Assembly (NCBI GenBank): GCA_015680685.1
Contig: MNCI01010443.1
Span: 969,483-1,033,482 of the forward strand
Source: Gnetum montanum
Taxonomy: Eukaryota; Streptophyta; Gnetopsida; Gnetales; Gnetaceae
Direction: 5' to 3'
DNA length: 64,000 nucleotides
This document shows positions 11,409-21,791 of this stretch, in pieces (the first letter of the stretch is position 1; each line of letters starts with the position of its first letter). The notes beneath the pieces were generated by a model. The model was not told the DNA's origin. It was given only the letters and a program-made list of their open reading frames with translations, and did not search any database. A program made the translations under genes and the position numbers.

Positions 11409-12929
11409 TTGGAAATCCCTAATAATTTCAAACATGAACCCATAGAGTTAAAAACTTTATCGGCTGGCATGGAGTACACATTTTTAAATAATGGTAAGCC
11501 AATCATAATCAATGTAAATCTTGCTCCTAAACAAAAATTTAAGTTGTTGCAGGTCATCAACAAGTGGCCAATAACCTTTGCTTGGCCATATGCCGAGCTA
11601 ATTGGAATTGATTCAAGGGTATGCTAGAATTATATTTACATCAACCTAGCCATGAAGCTAATAAGGTAGCCACAAAGGTGGTTGAACCCCAAATTAAAAC
11701 AGATTATCAAAGAGGAAATAGAACAACTCCTTAAGGTGGGGTTCATCTATCCCATTGCAGATAGTGAGTGAGTTAGCCCACTCATGATTGTGCCAAAGAA
11801 AGATGGTAAGTGGTGGGTCTACATTGACTTTAGGTTGTTGAATATGACAACATTTAAAGATAATTTTCCATTTCCATTTATGAACCAAGTGTTGGACACT
11901 ATCTCTAAGCATTTCTATTATAGCTTCTTAGATGATTATAGTGGCTATAACCAAATCCAAATTATGCCAAAGTATCATGCCAAGACAACATTCACAAGTC
12001 CCTAGGGGATGTTTGCATATTGTAAGATGCCATTTGATCTATGTAATATCCCTACAACATTTCAACACCTAGTCCTTAGTATCTTTCAATAGCATATTGG
12101 TAGCAGGGTAGAAGTCTATATGAATGACTTCTCTACCTATAGAGCTACATTTGAGAAAGCCTTGGATTTCCTTGAGCAAGTACTGAAGAGATGTGTTGAA
12201 ACAAACATCAAGCTCAATTGGTAGAAAATCCATTTAATGGTCTAGGAAGGTGTAGTACTAGGGCATAGAATTATTCACACAAGGATTGAGGTAGACCCAG
12301 AAAAAATAAGGGTCATCCAAGGAATCACATGACAATCAAAGATAGTTAAAGATGTCTAATAATTCCTTGGACATACTGACTATTACCATAGATTCATAGA
12401 GAACTCTAAGATTGCAAAGCCATTGGTATAACTTACAAATAAAGATGCTCCATTTATCTAGACCAATGAATGTGAACATGCATTCCAATAATTAAAGAAA
12501 AAAGTAGTAGAAACTCCAATTCTACAGGTACCAGATTGGTCTAGACCATTTCACATAATGAAGAATGCATCTAACTATGCTTTTGGAGTCATCCTTATGA
12601 TATTGGATCATAAAAAATGTCCATATTACATCCACTGTGCAATCTGAAGCATTGTGGGTGCACAACTAAATTACACCACAACGGAGAAAGAATTAATGGT
12701 AGTGGTGTATGCTCTTGAAAAGTTCATGCACTATGTGCTTGGTTATAAAGTATTTTTGCACATAGGACATAATGCCATTCGCTTCCTAAGAAACAAGCCA
12801 ATAGTGAGCCCCCAATTCATACGATGGCTTGTGAACTTACAGGAATTTGATCTCATAATGGTAAATCAGAAAGGATCTAAGAACATGGTCATTGACCACC
12901 TCTCTCAATTGAGATGGGATAATAAATAG
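11409..12929 (+). pseudogene. pol: reverse transcriptase and RNase H, Athila-like, broken
   Basis: RT would copy the element RNA into DNA and RNase H would remove the RNA. Order seen: connector IELKTLSAGMEYTFL, RT fingers VPKKDGKWWVYIDFRLLN, FLDDYSGYNQI, MPFDLCNIPTTFQ, the catalytic box as VYMNDFS (usually FMDDF or YVDD), VLGHRI, FLGHTDYYHRFI, then RNase H TTTEKELMVVVYALEKF and the end IDHLSQL. At least ten stops interrupt it, many of them TAG or TAA where relatives have Gln or Trp. Only one RNase H is present. Wording matches the Athila lineage, unlike the pol of R4 and R8. Confidence 0.8.
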
Positions 12930-13214
12930 GAGGAGAGTCTACTCTCTAATCAATTTCTAGATGAACTCCTCTTTATAAGAGCAATCAATGACCAAGTACC
13001 CATGGAAACAAAATGATATGATGACATCCTCACTTACCTTCTCACTCAAGAGATTCCACAAGATCTAGACTTTAGAGAGAAACAACAGTAGATATGTGCC
13101 AATGACCTAGTTCGTTGGTATGTCCTTAATGTAGATTAACTACATCTTCTCTAGGATGCTCACGAAAGCCCTTAAATAGGCCAATATGTAGGGAGGCACA
13201 TAATCATAAAAATC

Positions 13215-14267
13215 CTAATAGTACATGACAGACTATGCGGAGGACATATAGCACCAAAAGCAATGGCAACAAAAATAAGGCGATTAGGCTATTATTGGCC
13301 ACACATGGAGTATGATTGTCTCTCCAAGGCTAAAACATGCATTACCTATCAAAGACATAGTAATCTAATCCATGTCTCACCAAATGAGTTGCATACAGTG
13401 CAAATCACATGGCCCTTTCAAAAGTGGGGGTTGGACCTTATCGGACCAATAACACCCTCATCTTCTGCAGGCCATAGTTTCATTATAACCGCGATAGAGT
13501 ATTTCACGAAGTGGGTAGAAGCTGTTCCCCTTTGAAAAAACACATCTAAACACGTATGCAACTTCATCCTTGAAAACATTGTGACCCGTTTTGGCATCCC
13601 CATGACCATCATCACTGACAATGGGCCAAAATTCAGCAATGCTGAAACCAAAACTTTATGTAAAAGTCTAGGGATCAAAAACTCATTTTCATCCCCTTAC
13701 AACCCTCAGAGCAATGGGCAAGCAGAGGCCACAAACAAAACCATCATTACAATACTTAAAAATATGCTTACCCAAAGCAAGAGAAGATGGCATGAATAGT
13801 TGGTATACGCATTGTGGGCATATCGTACTACACATCGAACTTCAACAGGTAAAACACCATATAGTCTTGTTTATGGTTCAAAAGTTGTTTTACCTCTGGA
13901 ATTATAGGTACCATCTTTAAGGATCACACTTTCCGGACTCCTTGACGAAGGGCAAAATAATGACCTACGCATCATTGACCTGGACTCGGTGGAGGAGGAA
14001 CGCATACGTGCACTCGATTAGATCGAATGGTACCAAAAATAACAATGGCAAGGCCATCAGCATGATATTCATAAGCGCCCCATCAAAGAAGATGACCTTG
14101 TACTTAAGGCCATTCAAGAACACCCGGACAAATTCTCAGCCAATTGGGAAGGGCCCTACTTGGTCACCAAAGCATACGACAACGGAGCATTCAAGTTAGC
14201 TGATATGGAAGGGAATGAGCTCGCAAATTTGACCAATCACTCTTTCTTGAAACCATTCCATATTTGA
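13215..14267 (+). pseudogene. pol: integrase, Tat-like, broken
   Basis: Would insert the DNA copy into the genome. Begins at LCGGHIAPKAMATKIRRLGY and continues with the HHCC-type zinc region (TCITYQRHS), the DDE core (WGLDLIGPI, then TDNGPKFS, then SNGQAEATNK) and the C-terminal part with GPYLVTKAYDNGAFKLADM. The three catalytic positions D, D and E are visible. Stops at about 13536 (TGA) and 13798 (TAG) fall where R8 has Gln codons, and frameshifts occur after 13800. The sequence is close to the R8 integrase, unlike the upstream RT, which marks a recombination point near 13215. Confidence 0.8.
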
Positions 14268-14284
14268 GTACAAGATCAGGTACG

Positions 14285-14665
14285 TGCAAGTCCTGGCATC
14301 ATGACTATAAACTAATACCACAGCTTGTCCTAGAATCATGACGATAAACTGATACCATAGAACAGTCCTGGAATCATGACTTAAAACTGATACCATAGCT
14401 CGTCCTGGCATCATGATGATAAAATGATACCACATAGTGTCTATAATGACAATAAACTAGCACATGTCTGGTATGATAGTAAACTGCCATAGTCCCACTT
14501 GTCAAAGTCCACTAAGACTATAAACTGGTTTGCCTCTTCACGGTCCGCTAAGACTAGAAACTGGCAATGTACCGTCTACCACGATGCTAAATAGGAAATG
14601 TCCAATGGGTCATGACATAAAACTAACCCATGATAGTCTGCTAAGACTATAAACTGGTAAGTTCA
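14285..14665 (-). repeat. mini-hairpin array after integrase (R3)
   Basis: Eight or more units about 35-40 bp apart, each with a short inverted repeat followed on the plus strand by ATAAACTGATACCA or ATAAACTGG. Examples: AGTC-10 nt-GACT at about 14365-14382, AGTCTGCTAAGACT near 14638, ATGTC-11 nt-GACAT near 14598. Read on the minus strand each unit is TAGTTTA plus hairpin, as in the other arrays of this window. Confidence 0.7.
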
Positions 14666-15619
14666 TCTTTGGTTCTTCAATCTATGGCTGCATTCAAACT
14701 TCATCAGAATCGCTACATCGCTCGCCATCAGCCAATCCTACCAACATTGTCGCCATTTGTATACAGTGCCTGAACTCTCATCCGATGCCTTTATTTCATT
14801 AGTAGCTATTTTAACTCTAAGCTTTCTTATTCAATCATGATTTTCTTGTCTTTTCAGAGTTGTGTTTGCAGGATGACACTCAGAGGTGTTCGTACAAGAA
14901 TGCACTTCATCATAAGCAGCAAGGTGAGATGTTGTTTGCAGCGCATGTGATAAGACTAAGTCAAACCATTCACTAGTACATCCCCTGTTTCATATCCCAC
15001 CTATCCCTCAACACCTTGTACTTGGCTACATCCCGAACACATCCGGTACAGCCCGAAACATCAAACATACCGTTGCATATCGTGCCACTCCTAAGCGGGT
15101 GCAACCCACAATATGGCATTTGAGAAAAAAAAAGCGTTGTCACTTCCCGCATAAAACACAAGATGGGACGATAGTGGCCTCGAAAGTAAACGCTCATGTT
15201 TGAAACAATCAAGAAACATCATGTTTCATGGCTTTGGCTCTCCGCCAACAGGTTCCCCCTTAAACACTAAACAAGGGTCCTATTCCTCCAAAGAATGTAA
15301 CACATCATCACGTAGCTTTGATTTTGCAAAAAAGTCCTCTTGGACACTAACCAAGAGTCTTGCTCCGCCAAAGAACGCATATCTCATATCTTGATTCTGA
15401 GTCTTCTTAACAATGGCTATTGACAAGGATCAGCATGACCCATATACACGCTAGCACATCCCCTTCACTATGCACAACCTTGGTTCCTCCCGAATCCCCC
15501 ACAGTTTCCCTTTCCCTATCAAATACAAATCTCATTTCCCACAATCCCATGCACTACTGAACACAGTGCGATGATGTCTAGTCAGGTGGCCAAGGACAAA
15601 GCCTCTATCGAGTTGCTTG
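14666..15619 (+). other. R3 3' non-coding region
   Basis: No gene seen. Holds the conserved block TTGTGTTTGCAGGATGACAC (near 14862-14881), also found after integrase in R6 (37614) and, in reverse, in R8 (50730-50755). A degenerate tandem duplication with CCAAAGAA words follows at about 15228-15390. Homologous to R6 37560-38470. Confidence 0.55.
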
Positions 15620-15704
15620 TGGTGTTTTGCACTTTTTTGTCGACGCTTATCGGGTCGATTCCTCCAAGCGTCAACAAAGAGGGACCAATGAAACACCACA
15701 AAAT
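15620..15704 (+). promoter_or_regulatory. polypurine tract inside an inverted repeat
   Basis: GTGGTGTTTTGCACTTTTTTGTCGACGCTT (quoted in two halves: GTGGTGTTTTGCACT and TTTTTGTCGACGCTT) is answered by AAGCGTCAACAAAGAGGGAC and CAATGAAACACCAC across a 17-base loop. The right arm contains the polypurine tract and the first bases of the LTR. The polypurine tract primes plus-strand DNA in reverse transcription. Confidence 0.75.
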
Positions 15705-17131
15705 TCTGAGCTTAGTATGTTTCCAATAAGAATCGAGCTTAAGGGCCCACTGACAGCTTCAAGTAGAGTCGAACTCGATGAGGAGCAGTTCCTTGGGACC
15801 CGTCGATGACCATGACAACATCTGCTATCAGAAATGGCAACTTTGGAGTGCAACATACTTAGTTTTCACTAAGTATGCATCTCCAGCGTATACGCCCAAG
15901 TTCACATTCTCAACATACACGCCCAGCGTATATGCCCAAGTTCACATTCTCAGTGTATACACGTAGTGTATACGCTCAAGTCTAGCATTCACAGTGTATA
16001 CGCCCAGCGTATACACCCAACATTCACAGCATATACACCCAACGTATATGCCCAACATTCACAGCATATACGACCTAGCATATATGCCCAACATTCACAG
16101 CGTATACACCCAGCGTTCACAGCATATACGCCCGGCATGCAATCCCCGAAGATGACAAAGAAACAGCATTTCAGAGCCAGATTTGATACAAGATATCAAT
16201 TCACGCGAACAGAGCAATCATCAAATGTTGACATCAGGCATCCTAGAGTCTATATGCTGAGCATATACATCCTGCACGCCCAGCGTATATGCCCAGAAGA
16301 CACAGCGTATACGCCCAGCAGTCACAGCGTATATGCCCAGTAATCACAGCGTATACGCCGAACATCCACAGCGTGTACGCCCAATGTATATGCTCAAGAT
16401 GGTAGATACAGCATATACACCCAGCGTATATGCCCAACATATGTAGCACATTGTACACTTATAACATTTTATTCTTTTGCACCCGGTCAATCCGCCACGT
16501 ATCACCCAACCGGAGTCTAACGTCTAAACCTATATAAAAACCCCAATTTTTCATTAGAACGAGGTTGGACAATTTTGAACAAACCAGAGAGAAAAACAGA
16601 GACGCTAAGAACCAGAGCAGAGAACCTTGTATGCTGGACCTCAACCCTATATGCTGAGCATACAGCCTCTACGTTGTGCCTATAGTTTGAACCGGCACGC
16701 TGTCATCCCTGCATCCACTGGGGCTATTCGTCCACCTTGTGTGAAAGCCACAACTACGTTAGACCAGTGCATTGTAATTCTCACTTTGCAATAATATTGC
16801 TGCATTTGCTTCCTAAAATCTATTACAGTTTTTCACTAATTGTTGCATGTTTACCATTTACGCCCTCGTACGTTTACGCTCTGTTTACACTAGTTACTTT
16901 TTTTACGTTACATTTTACATCTGTTACGTCATTCACATATAACTCAGTGTATAGCACCTCAGTGTATGTTTGGGGAAATCCTTGCCTAATCCGCATGCGG
17001 ATCACTCAAGGTACTCTGCCTTCGTCAATTTTAGCTTGCCTACAAGCGAAGGTAGGATCTTTTGTGCGTGTCCAAAGATCTCCCAGTTTCTATTTCCTTC
17101 CAACCGAAGATCGATGATTTCGGGCGATACA
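15689..17131 (+). mobile_element. LTR L4 (AGCGTATACGCT family), 3' LTR of R3
   Basis: Starts TGAAACACCACAAAATTCTG, ends GGGCGATACA. U3 holds many AGCGTATACGCC and decayed variants (15880-16440), then TATA box CCTATATAAAAACCCC (near 16530). U5 stems are CCTTG (16980-16984) with CAAGG (17007-17011), and CTGCCTTCG with CGAAGGTAG just downstream. Its right end abuts a truncated R4 LTR with no target duplication visible. Confidence 0.85.
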
Positions 17132-18884
17132 GCTAGAAATACCGAGAGGTTATCTAGCGAATAGTTTTAACCTTGAATCCATGCAAGGGTCATGCTAAAT
17201 AAAATGGAAGTGAGGTTCCTTGAATGGTCTAGTCGATCAGACAAGGACTTAGTTGGTGTCACTAAACCTTATGTAAACGTTTAATATGGAAACAATGCTT
17301 ATAGCGTAAAATAAAAATTATTAAATGTGAGGAAGTGAAAATGATATAAAATGCAATGATAAGCAGGAAAATAAAGTGAACTAGAGTTAAGAAATGCACC
17401 ACTTCAAGATTATGGCTTTACTTTATCAAGATGGATACAATTGGTTGCACAACATTGGGAAGCACAGAGATCCCAAAAGTAACTAGGACGTTCAAAGAAA
17501 ACCAAATGTGCGCTTGAACGCGGACTTAAAAGCCAATAATGCAAAATGCTACAAAGCCAACTTGTCGATTTTGTTAACAAATTGCTAACTGTATTTGCCA
17601 ATTGGGGATTTTTTTTTTGCCCACCCTTTGCACAAATTTTCTAATCAACAATTGCTAAAGTTTTCCAACAAAGTTTTTCCAACCAAATTTCTGAAAGCTA
17701 AAAATTTTTCCAAACACCAGAATTGCCAATTTGCCAACCCTTCAAGCATTCCTCATCGGCGTATTTATAGGGCTAGGAGGACATGAGAAGTGAGGCTTAG
17801 ATGACACATGTCATGGACCCACAAGATGTTGACGTGAACGTACTACATGAATGTGCAAAGCTGATCATCAACCTATCACACTACAATTACACTGTCGAAA
17901 CTGGAGATGTTGGGATCATGTGTGTCAATGATGCAGACAAGGAGTGAAGCATATTGATGTAGCACAGCTACCTGCTATGTTGTGCTACATTGTGAAGCAT
18001 AGCATGTTAGTGTAGCATAGCTACTTGCTATGCTATGCTATGCTATGTAGCATAGTGTAGCATAGCATAGCGTAGCTACCAGTTTGAAAAAGAAATTTGT
18101 GTTGGAGTTAATTGCATGTGTTGGAAGCCTTTAAAGTGTTTTGGCTAGTTTTGCATGTTTGCTATGCTATGTAGCACAACACAGCATAGTAGCTGGATTT
18201 AATTGTGATTTTTATTTTACTTGTAAATGTTTGTTTGAAGATCATGTTGAAAATTTACAACCTTTACTCTTCATGAAGTGAAGCTTTTGAACTTGCTGAT
18301 TCTGCATTTTGAGATGCCTTTTATCGTTCTTGCATCATCGCTACACCGTGCTACGCTATGCAGCGTAGCATAGTGTAGCAGCTAACATAGCCTACCTTTA
18401 CTTAATCTGCCACTTTTTTAGTAAGAGAAACTTTGTTGAAGGACTTGAAGTTGAACAAGAAAACTAGTTTTGAAGGCTGGGGTGCTTGCTAAGTGCAATT
18501 GGAATCACTAGGTAAGCTGGGCCTTTCTATTTTGCCTTTGCTACGTTGTGCTATGCTACGTAGCGTAGCACTTCATCTTGCAGCAGTTTGGTTTCCTAAG
18601 AAATTTTCTTCTGAGGCCTGCTATGCTACATAGCATAGCATAGTGTAGCAAACTTCTTGACTAGAAAACTTTCCGAGCTATTTTGTTGATCCTGAGCACC
18701 ATCGACAACCCTTAGCATGCTTTCTAAATGATCTGTTAGCCGGTTAAATTGTTCAAAGTGGATAGTCTAAACTCAGAGCATACATTTCGTGCCAAAGGGT
18801 CATGAGGCTACACTTGTGGAAATGTTTGCCTCAGTTCCAAGACCTTGGTGAAGCAAGAATTCCCTAAAAATTTAGGGTGTTTCA
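17132..18884 (-). mobile_element. R4 3' LTR
   Basis: In element sense starts TGAAACACCCTAAATTTTTA (18884 downward). Its last roughly 25 bp (the TGTAGCAACC end seen in the 5' LTR) are missing at 17132. U3 holds GCTATGCTA/TAGCATAGC palindromes (17950-18660). The TATA box in element sense is CCTATAAATACGCC (near 17760-17773). U5 stem is CCTTG (17218-17222) with CAAGG (17242-17246). It is 667 bp longer than the 5' LTR because of a deletion in the latter. Confidence 0.85.
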
Positions 18885-18965
18885 TTGGACCCTCTTTGTT
18901 AGCATCTGGAGGATGGACCCGAGAGACGCCGACAAAGAATACGAAACACCACGAAAGAAAAAATG
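18868..18965 (-). promoter_or_regulatory. R4 polypurine tract within stem-loop
   Basis: Plus strand shows GGGTGTTTCATTGGACCCTC, then TTTGTTAGCATCTGG, a loop, then GACGCCGACAAAGAATACG and AAACACCACG. The minus strand gives the polypurine tract AACAAAGAGGGTCCAA immediately before the LTR start. Arms and loop match the other copies at 8560-8650, 15620-15704, 38480-38560 and 49915-50005. Confidence 0.75.
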
Positions 18966-20269
18966 CTAACATTGCTCTATGGTGATCATCAAGATTTCAC
19001 TAGCTATGCTTGAGAGTGTTGGATTGGTTATGCAGGGAAAAGAAAAGGGTTAAGCAGGGGGGAAGGAGGTTCAGGAAAATGGTAAAGATGAAACTTAGCA
19101 GAATCCCTTGTTAGAATGCTTGTGAGGGAGTTGTTTGCATGGTCATCTTTGCTTTTGCTGACCTCTGACCTCTCATCAAAATGCTTAGAGAGGGTGATTG
19201 AGAAACATCCTATGTGCCATTTGTTTTAGGCAGGTTTTTTTGCAAGATTTTTCTCTTTTAGGATTTTTCTTTTGTTGTTTTGTCATTTACATTTTCAAAC
19301 AACCTTGTTGTTGCAGGATCGATGTTTCTTTCCCAGGATGAGTTGTGTTACATCCACATGGGGCTTTAACCTACCTACAAATGTTTCCCATGTGACAAGC
19401 TATGTTACATGTGTCATGGACTTTGCGGTTGAGCATATGGCAGGACTTTATAGGTATTAGAAAAAGCTTGTAAAAGAGGTGAGAGATTGGATTGCGAGTG
19501 TAAGGAATAAGGTAAAGGGGTTTAAGGGGGAGGATAGGATGTGCACTTTGAAGTATCTAAGCTAATCAAGAAGATCATCTTGTAATGATGTAGTGTCCTG
19601 CTACCATGGCGCAACCCACCTCTGACCGACACCCCTCTAGTACACACCCTACAAACACAACAGAAAGCAAACCAGGAGAAAAAACCATGATGCAAAATGA
19701 AGGCAAAGGTCTTGCTTGATGTGGACGTTGTTGGAGCTTTGGACATTGTTCTTGAGACATGCAACATCCAAACTAGGAAGGCCAGCAGCAGCCTTGGCAG
19801 CATCAGTGTGGAGGAGTTGGCACCAAGGAAGCTAGGAGTTACTATGAATATAGATGCTCAAGAATCCCTGCCCAAGGCAAACATTATGCAATTCAGTTGT
19901 GAGATGGGCTACCCAGTAGCCAAATGTCTTTTGGGCTCAGGCAACGATGGGGGTTGGAGGATAATAACATTGTGGCTGGGCCATAATAACACTAGGACTC
20001 CAGCAATAGGCGCTGACCAGGGAAGCTACTACTAGGGAGATGAGCCATGGTGGTGATAACTTCGAAGGGTCAGCAGGATGTCAGAGGACATCTCTGGAGG
20101 ATAAGAAATATGCCAGGAGTAGTGGAATTGCATATATTCTAGAGGGTGTTTTCTTGGCATCATGAGCTACATTCTAGAACTACAACCTCCCACCCCATGT
20201 TGGCATTGTGCACGCTCACTTGCTTGATGAGTCATGATGCATGCTGGGGACATGCCACGAACCCAGTTT
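18966..20269 (-). other. R4 3' non-coding region
   Basis: About 1.3 kb between integrase-side hairpins and polypurine tract. Open frames are short and unconserved and I see no recognizable protein. Its left part (18950-19330) matches the 8071-8600 stub next to L3. Confidence 0.5.
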
Positions 20270-20660
20270 AAGGTCCTAGTAGACCATGATGTGCTGGTTT
20301 AAGGTCACAACAGACTTTGGTGCACTAGTGTAAGATCCTAGCAGACCATCGTGCTAGTTTAGAGTTCCAGCAGGCTGTTGTGCTAGTTTATCATCGTAGA
20401 AGATGATGGATAAGCTACTTTAAGGTCCCAACAAACTGCTTGTGCCAGTTTAACATCTTGGCAAATGGTCTATGCTAGTTTATAGTCATAGCAGACTATC
20501 TATGCTATTTTATAGTCGTAGCAGACTATCTGTACCAGTTTATAGTCGTAGCAGATTGTCTGTGCTAGTTTTACATCATGGCAGATGAGCTTTTCTAGTT
20601 TTACATCATAGCGGACGTGTGCTCACCTTTGCCAGTTTTACATCGTAGTGGACATCTGCT
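20270..20660 (+). repeat. mini-hairpin array with covarying stems (R4, integrase side)
   Basis: Thirteen units with a period of about 30 bp, each TAGTTTA-like followed by stem, 6-nt loop (often RTAGCA) and matching stem. Perfect examples: ATCATC-GTAGAA-GATGAT (near 20380), ATAGTC-ATAGCA-GACTAT (near 20484), ATAGTC-GTAGCA-GACTAT (near 20514), CATC-ATGGCA-GATG (near 20575), GGTC-CTAGTA-GACC (near 20272). Stem sequence changes between units while pairing is kept. Confidence 0.8.
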
Positions 20661-20689
20661 TATCTACTTCATGCATCAGATGTAGTACA

Positions 20690-21734
20690 GCTTGAGATAC
20701 AAGTGATTCACTAGATTTGCATAGTCGTTGCCATCCATATCTGCCAGCTTGAAGGCCCCATTCCCAAACGCTTTTGTGTTCATGTATGAACCTTCCTAGT
20801 TTGCTGAGAATTTGTTCATATGCTCACGGACAGCCTTTAGAACGAGGTCTCCCTTTTGTATTGGCCGTTGATTTGGATTTTTATGATGTTTCTACTACTT
20901 CTTTTTTTGATAATTCTCTATGGGACCTAGTGTCTATGCATGCTCCTCCTCTATTGAGTCAAGGTCGATGATCCTTGACTCGTTATTCTAGGCTTCGCTC
21001 ACGACATTCGATAGGATCATCCAGAGTGATGGCACCTGCAACTCAAGAGGTAACACCACTTCAGATCCATAAACAAGACTATAAGGTGTCTTACCTGTTA
21101 CAGTCCTGTATGTCATCCTGTAAGCCCATAGCACATAGAGTATTTTCTCATGCCATCGTCTCTTGCTATTGTTAAGCATTTTCTTCAGTAAGTTGATGAT
21201 GGACTTGTTTGTAGCCTCTACTTTTCTATTCGCCTGTGGGTAATATGGTGAAGAGAACAATTGTCTAATGCCAAGATTGCTGCAAAAGGTTTGAGTTTCT
21301 ACACTACTAAACTATGGCCCGTTGTCAGTCATAATAGTCAAGGGAAGAGTAAACCTTGTCACGATGTTGTCCAAGATGAAGTGGCAAATCTACTAAGATG
21401 TAGTCTTCCTCAGGGGGATAGCCTCTACCCACTTAGTAAAATACTCAGTAAAGATGATGATGAAGCTATGCCCTATGGAAGACTTAGGCATGATAGATCC
21501 TATGATGTCTAGTCCCCATTGCTGGAAAGGCCATGTGATCTGCATCAGATGTAATTCTTTAGGTGAAACGTGTATGAGATTTGCGTATCTTTGGCATGTA
21601 TCACATGTCTTGACTTTGCCTAGGAAATCATGCTTCATGTGAGGCAAATAGTACCCTAGATGTCTGATTTTTGTAGCCATGGCTCTAGGTGCTATGTGTC
21701 CACCACATAGTCCCTCATGTACTTCATTAATCAC
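20690..21734 (-). pseudogene. pol: integrase, Tat-like, broken (R4)
   Basis: Inserts element DNA. Read downward from 21734: GLCGGHIAPRAMATKIRHLGY, zinc region TCDTCQRYANLIH, core WGLDIIGSI, SSIGHSFIIIFTEYF, a degraded TDNGP segment around 21310-21330, then SPYYPQANRKVEATNKSI, with Lys where R8 has Gly-Gln in SNGQVEATNK. The C-terminal end with KLADMDGND-like wording is near 20730. Several stops and frameshifts interrupt it (for example around 21250 and 20990). It follows RT/RNase H in the usual Ty3/gypsy order. Confidence 0.75.
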
Positions 21735-21791
21735 CTTCTATGCTTGCTCCTTATTTACGCATGCTAGCAATATCCTGTCATAGGAGTGTTT

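Larger units (their letters stand above)
10343..17131 (+). mobile_element. R3: chimeric gypsy element with 3' LTR L4
   Basis: Plus-strand internal region with gag tail, protease, RT, RNase H, integrase, hairpin array and polypurine tract, ending in LTR L4. The 5' LTR and most of gag are missing; L3 abuts but belongs to another family. Protease to RNase H is Athila-like with one RNase H. From about 13215 on, integrase, 3' region and LTR match the Tat-type R4 and R8. Many in-frame stops; not autonomous now. Confidence 0.8.

Noticed and set aside
17941-18660. CRISPR-like array from regularly recurring GCTATGC/TAGCATAGC words
   Set aside because: Repeats are palindromes of variable length without constant spacers, lie in an LTR U3, and the context is a plant retrotransposon.
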